In this document: positions 49,301-53,933 of the stretch, one piece after another
How positions within the stretch are numbered: the first letter of the stretch is position 1
Layout: each line of letters opens with the position of its first letter
NCBI GenBank assembly: GCA_001275005.1
Contig: JWZX01003251.1
Coordinates: 1-53,933, forward strand
DNA length: 53,933 nt
Source of the DNA: Chrysochromulina tobinii
Lineage: Eukaryota; Haptophyta; Prymnesiales; Chrysochromulinaceae
Reading direction: 5' to 3'
Notes under the pieces: generated by a model
The model's input: only the letters and a program-made list of their open reading frames with translations
Told to the model about the DNA's origin: nothing
Databases searched by the model: none
Made by a program: the position numbers and the translations under genes

Positions 49301-52229
49301 CGTCTGATCGACTGCCAGCATGCCTTCTCGCACGCGCAGACCCGGCTGCTGCTGCGCATGCTGCGCGCAGATGCGCCCGAGGATCGGAAGCGATGGGTCG
49401 TCGACACCTCAGCGTGCCGGCGCCGGCCGCAGGCACGCATCGAGAACATGCGCGGCTCGGGCCTGATTCAAATCCTGACCGTTGAGGACGAGTACCACCT
49501 GCTCGTGCATGCGGCGCACGTGTGGCGGATCAAGCACGAGCTGCGCCGCAAGCAGCTGGGCGTGCACGACATCTTCTTCGCCTTCAACCAAACGCGCAAC
49601 GGGCTGCTCTCTTGCGGCGAGCTTGGCGCGGGGCTCACGTGGCTCGGGTTGCCGTTTGGGGAGAGCGAGCTGATCGCACTGCTCAAAGGGCTCGACAAGG
49701 ACACCGACGGGCTGCTCTCCCTCGAAGAATGGTCCGCCGGCTTCCCCGAGTTGCCCTCATCGGAGCCGGCGACCCAGGAGAAGCTCGCAGAGCTCGAGCT
49801 CAAGCCGATGCGTGTCAAGGAGCTCTATGAGGGCTCCGTGCTCAAGCGGTTGGCGATCCCGGTACGCCCCGAAGCGCTCGCCAAGTTCAAGTTCAAGCTC
49901 AAGCCCCATAAGAGCTTCACACTCGTGTGGTCCAACAAGGGCTCAGGCGCCCTCCACGACGTTTCGATCTGGGCGCCCGAGATCGAGGCACGCATCGAGA
50001 AGAAGTCGCACGCGCGCGTGTGCTTCGGCCACATGCCTGTGAGCGGCTTCGAGTCGCCGTCGAAGGCAGGCGAGCCGCAGCTGCTCGAGGTGACCGACAC
50101 GGCTGTGGGGATGCTCGCCTCGTCGGAGTCCATGTCCGCTGTCGTCGATCAGCTGCTGCCTCATCCGCTGCGCTACCGGCTCGCGTGGCACGACGCCCAT
50201 GCGAAGCCGCCGCTGTACATTTGGCGCGCCGTGCCGCCCTCGGCCGACTTTGTGGCCGTGGGCATGATCGCGACCTCCTCGGATGATCAGCCGGAGCTGA
50301 CTGCGATGCGCTGCGTACCAACTCGGTGGCTCTCTGCAGAGAAGGAGGAGCCGAAGAAGGTGTGGCAACACGGCGGACAGATCGGCGGTCGCACGGGCAC
50401 GTTCTGGAGCACGAATCAGCTCAACGTGCTGCTCGCCATGCACGGTCAGGAGCCGCCGCCGAAGGATCAGCGCTGGTTCTTTACCACCGATCGATTTATG
50501 GCGGAGCCTAATAAGCTCGCCGACCTCGTGCCCGCGCCACCGCCGCCGGAGGGCACTCTCGCCTCGACCTCCAACCCCAACGTACCCAATCGCTCCAAGA
50601 CGTCCTTTTTTGGTGGGAAGAAGGAGGTTGCGAAGCCGCAAGCGCCAAGTGGGATGCCAATCGCGGCTGCAGCCAACGCCGCCGTCAAGGCGCCGCCGGC
50701 CGTGGACAAGGCGGCCGAGATCGCAAAGTGGCTTGAGGCCCGTGCAAGTGGCCACGCGACAGGCGGCGGCGCGACGGGCGGCGGCGGCGGCTCGCTCGAG
50801 CCTGCGGTCAGCAACCCGTTCGCCAGCGTGGCGCCGGCGCAGGGGGCGGCAAACACCAGCAACCCGTTTGCCAGCTCCATGGGGGGTAAACCTGCTGTGT
50901 GGGGCCCCGAAGGATATAGCCCGCCAAAGCTGAACCCGACGCCGGCGCCCGTGACGGCGCCAACGCCCGTGACGGCGCCGACGCCCGTTGGAGGCGTGTT
51001 ATTTGGGGGCAGCGACTCTCCTCTCAAGGGCGGGCCAGCGATCATGCCCGGAGCGATGCTCAAGCCGACGCCGTCGCCGCTCATGCCGACGCCCGCACCG
51101 ATGCTCGCGCCGACGCCCGCACCGATGCTCGCGCCGACGCCCGCACCGATGCTCATGCCGACGCCCGCACCGATGCTCGCGCCGACGCCCGCACCGATGC
51201 TCGCGCCGACGCCCGCACCGATGCTCGCGCCGACGCCCGCACCGATGCCGGCCTCGCCGCCCCTGGCCGAGCACCGGGAAAGGGCCCAGACCATGCCGCC
51301 AACGCCCTCGGCGCCGATGGCGTCGATGGTGCCGATGACTCCGATGATGGTGACTCCGGCGGGCTTGACTACGGCGCCCTCTGCTGGCGCTCAACTCGGC
51401 GCTATGGACGCAGCCATGTTTGGTGGCATCGCGCCCGCAGGCGGCGCGCCAGCGTCCACAGCGCCGCCGCTCGACGCCACGTGGCAGAAGGCGTGCTTGC
51501 AATCGGAGGGGTTGATCCAGGCGTCGCCACTGCTCCAAGTGGGCTTCAAGGCCGACTTCCGTGGGCATGCGGGCCGCATTGGCATCTACTATGGCAACCT
51601 GACGCCCGCACCGCTCAAGGTGCTGAGCATCGAGGTGGTCATCCCGCCGACGGTGCAGGGTAAACTTGCATGCACGGCTGCGGCCCCGCCCACGACGCTC
51701 GCCCCGGGTCAGCCGGTGCTCCAGATGATCTCCCTCGAGCTCACGGCGCCCTTTGCGGCGCCGCCCTATCTCATCGTGAAGCTCGAGGGTGCCGCGCGTC
51801 CGATCGCCATCAACCTGCCCCGTGTATCCGGCCCGCTTCAGCTCGCCGTGGCCGCTGAGCAAGGACGACTATTTTGGAATGTGGCGCGCGCCAAACTTGA
51901 AAGAGACGCAGGCCCGGATCACCTTCTACGCGGCGCACGAGGTGAGCACGATCAAGGCGATGCTCATGAATTACGTCAAGCTCGCTGTCCTCGAGGGCGT
52001 TGACCCGTCGCCCAACAACATCTGCGCTGCCGGCGCGATCGTGTGCCTGAACGCGCCCATGCCGCCCGCACCCGGCAGCCACCACTGCCTGCTGCGCATC
52101 GAGATCATCCCTGGCTACGCCAAGGCGCCCGACGGCTCGCCGCGCGCGGCCTCGCGCATCACGGCGCGCTCGACCTCGCCCGAGGCGGCTGAGATGCTCG
52201 TCGGCGCGCTAGCCGCGTACCTCGGGTGA
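37348..52229 (+). CDS. Giant DUF3638/DUF3645 helicase-like protein with EF-hand, Vps62-like and AP-2 alpha-appendage regions
   Basis: Exons 37348-47913, 48299-48752 and 48832-52229, about 4,800 codons, with one frame break near 39671-39749 and one near 51838-51862. Order: a conserved-looking N-terminal region (about 1-780); a DUF3638/DUF3645 region with GEGKT (45060), DEVD (45530), SGTPS (46790), DQVHTTGMDIP (47192) and YRMRGIGKGQ (47298); a Gln/Glu tract; EF-hand-type repeats (LDKDTDGLLSLEEW near 49697); a Vps62-like two-part region (FTLVWSNKGSG, then YIWRAVPPSADFVAVGMIAT); a Pro-rich linker; and a clathrin-adaptor alpha-type appendage (GRIGIYYGNLTPAPLKVLS). Five NPF motifs are spread along it. 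DUF3638 proteins of fungi and protists are often labelled ubiquitin hydrolases on weak grounds. The intron joins restore family-like sequence. Splitting into two genes is possible but less likely. Confidence 0.7.
39671..39749 (+). other. Frame break 1 in the giant gene
   Basis: The upstream frame runs to a TGA at 39724-39726; the downstream family-like frame continues in the -1 frame. Between them are G6 (39672-39677) and C8 (39698-39705). The site C CCC CCC has the X-XXY-YYZ form of a -1 slippery heptamer in the upstream frame. A GTGAGT donor at 39712 could also make a tiny intron (38 nt to 39749 restores frame). A homopolymer length error is equally possible. Confidence 0.6.
45050..47330 (+). 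other. SF2-helicase-like motor region within the giant protein
   Basis: In order along 2.3 kb: Walker A MGEGKTT (45057-45077), Walker B IDEVD followed by HPLKSELNWPLG (45528-45585), a motif III-like FSGTPS (46791-46808), a motif V-like DQVHTTGMDIP (47192-47224) and a motif VI-like YRMRGIGKGQ with Arg residues (47298-47327). Order and spacing match SecA/DExD-type ATPases. Confidence 0.65.
46497..46532 (+). other. EF-hand loop inside the helicase-like region
   Basis: The twelve residues DLNKDGMVDSME have Asp, Asn, Asp, Gly, hydrophobic and Glu at loop positions 1, 3, 5, 6, 8 and 12, a textbook calcium-binding EF-hand loop, between the DEVD and SGTPS motifs. Confidence 0.7.
47914..48298 (+). 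other. Intron 1 of the giant gene
   Basis: Donor CAAG|GTACGA at 47914, acceptor CCACGCAG at 48298, 385 bases, phase 1. Joining gives a continuous Gln/Glu tract into KEKYTREEEFGKVWELAAL. The left half is a degenerate (CTCTGTGCTCGCCTG) array; the right half duplicates AAGAAGGGCGT(G/T)TGCTCTGACG around three CTGACGAAC-type units. Confidence 0.85.
48753..48831 (+). other. Intron 2 of the giant gene
   Basis: Donor AT|GTATGT at 48753 and acceptor CTCGTCAG at 48831, 79 bases, phase 2. Joining gives RVFQMYDAEGRGALGEQRL, an EF-hand-like loop, which strongly supports the splice. The intron contains TGAGTGCC and GATGGCCTC words like the decamer introns. Confidence 0.88.
51065..51249 (+). repeat. 24-nt tandem repeats coding PTPAPMLA
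   Basis: About seven units of CCGACGCCCGCACCGATGCTC plus GCG or ATG encode PTPAPMLA or PTPAPMLM in the linker between the Vps62-like region and the appendage of the giant protein. Confidence 0.9.
51475..52229 (+). other. Clathrin-adaptor alpha-type appendage (ear) at the C-terminus of the giant protein
   Basis: The beta-sandwich half reads LLQVGFKADFRGHAGRIGIY and then YGNLTPAPLKVLSIEVVIPP; the platform half reads DDYFGMWRAPNLKET, then AAGAIVCLNAP, HHCLLRIEIIP and a final helix SPEAAEMLVGALAAYLG. Order and length match the AP-2 alpha ear, which binds DPF/FxDxF peptides. The alpha trunk is absent. The two halves are in different frames (break near 51838-51862). Confidence 0.75.
51838..51862 (+). 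other. Frame break 2 in the giant gene
   Basis: The appendage sandwich is read in one frame up to LPRVSGPLQLAV; the platform continues in the +1 frame from PLSKDDYFGMW. Removing one G from CCGTGGCCGCTGAGC (around 51847-51852) would give a smooth join, so a one-base assembly error is the simplest reading. A 40-nt GTATCC...CAAG intron (51818-51857) would also restore frame. Confidence 0.6.
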
Positions 52230-52709
52230 TACCTCGGATGTGACTGAAGGGAGCGAGCGCGGCGGGCGCGGGGATGGGGTCATGGCGCTGGGCGAGATTC
52301 ATGTAGTTCGGCGGTGTTGATTTCATGGCGAGGGTCTATCGTATACGTGCCGTGTGGGGGTGGGGCGGGGGCACGGGGTGCGGAACCGAACCGAGAGATA
52401 TGCTGATGCGATGGAACACAGCACGACGACGTCGACACAGTGTGACAGTCACTCAGATACGAAACATTTTGAGCTGTGTATACTTACCGAATCGCTGTGT
52501 TACGCCTACGCTTACCTTCCATCGGATGCGTCTCGCTATACGCTAAGCGAAGTAACTATACACACCTCTAACGCGATGGAATTGGAAAACTAAGCGTACA
52601 AAGCGATCCGCCCGGCGCGGCGGCGCGAGGGTCGCTTTTAGGGGTGCGTCGCGCTCACTAAGTATCACGTCGAAACGCGATCGCTCAAGCTCACGGCTCA
52701 CGCTTCGTC
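52230..52709. other. Convergent 3' flanks, no gene seen
   Basis: 480 bases between two convergent genes. It is GC-rich at 52255-52380, then distinctly AT-rich at 52440-52600. Several short, unrelated frames only. No RNA gene recognised. Confidence 0.4.
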
Positions 52710-53933
52710 TCAATCATCAGTGAGATCAATCACAACGGGGCCTTCCACGACAGGCCTGTCATCGCCACGGCCGTCTGTGGAGGTCACGAACGAGCCCTCC
52801 TCTGCATCCCGGGTGATGTCGTTATAGCCACGTTGCTCGTCTTCGACGTGGCCATCGGCGTTGTTCACTTGGCCTTCGCCTTCCAATGGGCCATCGTCGT
52901 CGTCGTCCTCTTCGAGCTTGAATCTGTCCTCGGGCAGGCCACTGCCCGGCATGCGAGGTGTGCTCGTCACCCCACCGCCGTCGCCGTTACTACTGCTGCC
53001 GTCGCCGCTCACGCCGCCCATGCCGTCCATGCCGCGCGCCGCCGCGCGCCTGCTCCGCACCTCCTGGATGCCTAAAAGTAGCCCTTTGTAATCGCGGCCG
53101 CTCAGCCCAGACGACTCGAGCGCGTCCCGGCCGCCGAGCATCACCTGCCCCTCATTGTCGCCGAGCAGCGCCTGCGCAGCGCCTGCCTTGTGCGCGGCGA
53201 TGTCACGGATCACCTCGTCAAAGGTGTCCTTGGCATAGAGCAAGTGCACCTGTACGGGCTTACGCTGACCGATACGGTGAGTGCGGTCTATGGCCTGCTC
53301 AATGACAGCCGGGTTCCACCACGGGTCCAGGAAGATGCAGTGGTTGGCCGCGGTGATATTGAGCCCCACGCCGCCAGTCGAGAGCGTCATGAGGAGCACG
53401 TCGGCCGCGCAATCAGGCCTGCCGAACCGATCGAGCACGGCGCGCCGCTCCCTCGCATCGAGATCGCCGTCGATGCGCTCACACGACATCTTATGCAGCC
53501 TGGCGACGAGCACACCTTCGAGCACATCGAGCGCCCCTTTGAACCACGAGAAGACGATCGCCTTCTCGCCCGCTGGCTTGGCCATGAGCAGCTCGAGCGC
53601 CGTGAGCAGCTTCGAGGAGAGGCGTAAGCCGCCAAGCGCCACGCCGTTCGCATCCGCCACGCCCTCGAGGACGCAGAGTGGTGCCGCCGCCGCGTGCCTC
53701 ACCTCATCGCACCCTATCTGCAGATGCGAGCGATGGCGCTGGCAGCGTGGGCAGCGTGGGTACGATCCCGCCGATGCACAAGCCGCAACGGCACTCAGCT
53801 GCTGCAGACAGCAGGTGTGCAGGTAGTGTGGTTCCTCCGCGGACTGGCCGCACAGGCTCGCGGGCGCCTTGACGAGGGCGCAACGGCCTCCGCATCCGCA
53901 CACGGCCTTTGCGTGCCAAGCGGCGGCGGCCTC
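52710..53933 (-). CDS. RAD5/HLTF-type RING-finger SNF2 helicase, C-terminal part (5' partial)
   Basis: The frame is open to the right edge of the window and ends at 52710, giving the last 407 or so residues. A RING-type cysteine cluster (VCGCGGRCALVKA, then HTCCLQQLS and YPRCPRCQRH) is followed by the second RecA-like lobe of an SNF2 ATPase: KAIVFSWFKGALDVLE, LMTLSTGGVGLNITAANHC, DPWWNPAVIEQAIDRTHRIG. The RING-before-HelicC order is that of RAD5/HLTF/SHPRH, which act in post-replication repair as ubiquitin ligases and DNA translocases. The tail is acidic and ends VVIDLTDD, a typical SUMO-interacting motif. The N-terminal SNF2 lobe lies outside the window. Confidence 0.9.
   Translation of the reverse strand, partial: EAAAAWHAKAVCGCGGRCALVKAPASLCGQSAEEPHYLHTCCLQQLSAVAACASAGSYPRCPRCQRHRSHLQIGCDEVRHAAAAPLCVLEGVADANGVALGGLRLSSKLLTALELLMAKPAGEKAIVFSWFKGALDVLEGVLVARLHKMSCERIDGDLDARERRAVLDRFGRPDCAADVLLMTLSTGGVGLNITAANHCIFLDPWWNPAVIEQAIDRTHRIGQRKPVQVHLLYAKDTFDEVIRDIAAHKAGAAQALLGDNEGQVMLGGRDALESSGLSGRDYKGLLLGIQEVRSRRAAARGMDGMGGVSGDGSSSNGDGGGVTSTPRMPGSGLPEDRFKLEEDDDDDGPLEGEGQVNNADGHVEDEQRGYNDITRDAEEGSFVTSTDGRGDDRPVVEGPVVIDLTDD

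Noticed and set aside
48806-52003. Independent gene starting near 48806
   Set aside because: The splice from 48752 to 48832 restores an EF-hand-like sequence across the junction in phase, so this is better read as the third exon of the giant gene.

Overview
The window is nuclear DNA from a GC-rich eukaryote, most likely a flagellated alga; a haptophyte is my best guess, unproven. The evidence is spliceosomal GT-AG introns, eukaryote-specific families (NO66 JmjC oxygenase, RAD5/HLTF-type RING helicase, AP-2 alpha-type appendage, calponin-homology domain, STPGR repeats), an axonemal dynein-type domain, secreted Pro-rich proteins, and intron-poor, closely packed genes on both strands. No tRNA, rRNA, CRISPR array or transposon was recognised.

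Layout. 1-3.6 kb: the tail of an unknown protein, then a secreted or membrane Ala-rich protein with a Gln/Pro tail (minus). 3.7-9.2 kb (plus): a small secreted NTF2-like candidate, a three-exon coiled-coil gene, a C2H2 zinc-finger protein and an amino-acid transporter. 9.4-22.7 kb (minus): a degenerate acyl-CoA-synthetase-like protein, a protein with a DNAI3/WDR63-type N-terminal domain, a three-exon NO66 gene, an STPGR flagellar-type protein, and a 2,154-residue protein with WW, LamG-like, SLOG-like and SLATT-like (two-TM) regions. 23-29.1 kb (plus): a coiled-coil protein ending in a CH domain and an unknown coiled-coil protein. 29.5-32.7 kb (minus): a two-exon D-lactate dehydrogenase and a protein with duplicated LDDLF blocks and a terminal NPF. 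32.9-36.9 kb (plus): a secreted repeat protein around a sulfotransferase-like core. 37.3-52.2 kb (plus): one giant gene of about 4,800 codons. 52.7 kb to the end (minus): the C-terminal part of a RING/SNF2 helicase.

Two things stand out. First, the giant gene links a DUF3638/DUF3645 region that reads as an SF2-helicase-like ATPase (GEGKT, DEVD, SGTPS and a motif VI-like YRMRGIGKGQ) to EF-hands, a Vps62-like region, five NPF motifs and a clathrin-adaptor alpha-type appendage. This suggests an ATP-driven, calcium-responsive factor linked to vesicle coats. Two local frame breaks must be resolved first. Second, introns in several unrelated genes share one build: arrays of a roughly 10-nt unit (TGATTGCCNC, TGATGGCCAC, TGATGACGCC, TGAGTGCCTC), always in coding-strand orientation, together with extra copies of the flanking exon end, in two cases in frame. 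This looks like recent intron creation by tandem duplication of AGGT-containing exon segments.

Several neighbours (DNAI3-like domain, STPGR protein, possibly the CH coiled-coil protein) point to the flagellum. The giant protein and the NPF/LDDLF protein both carry motifs typical of clathrin-mediated traffic. No operon logic is implied.
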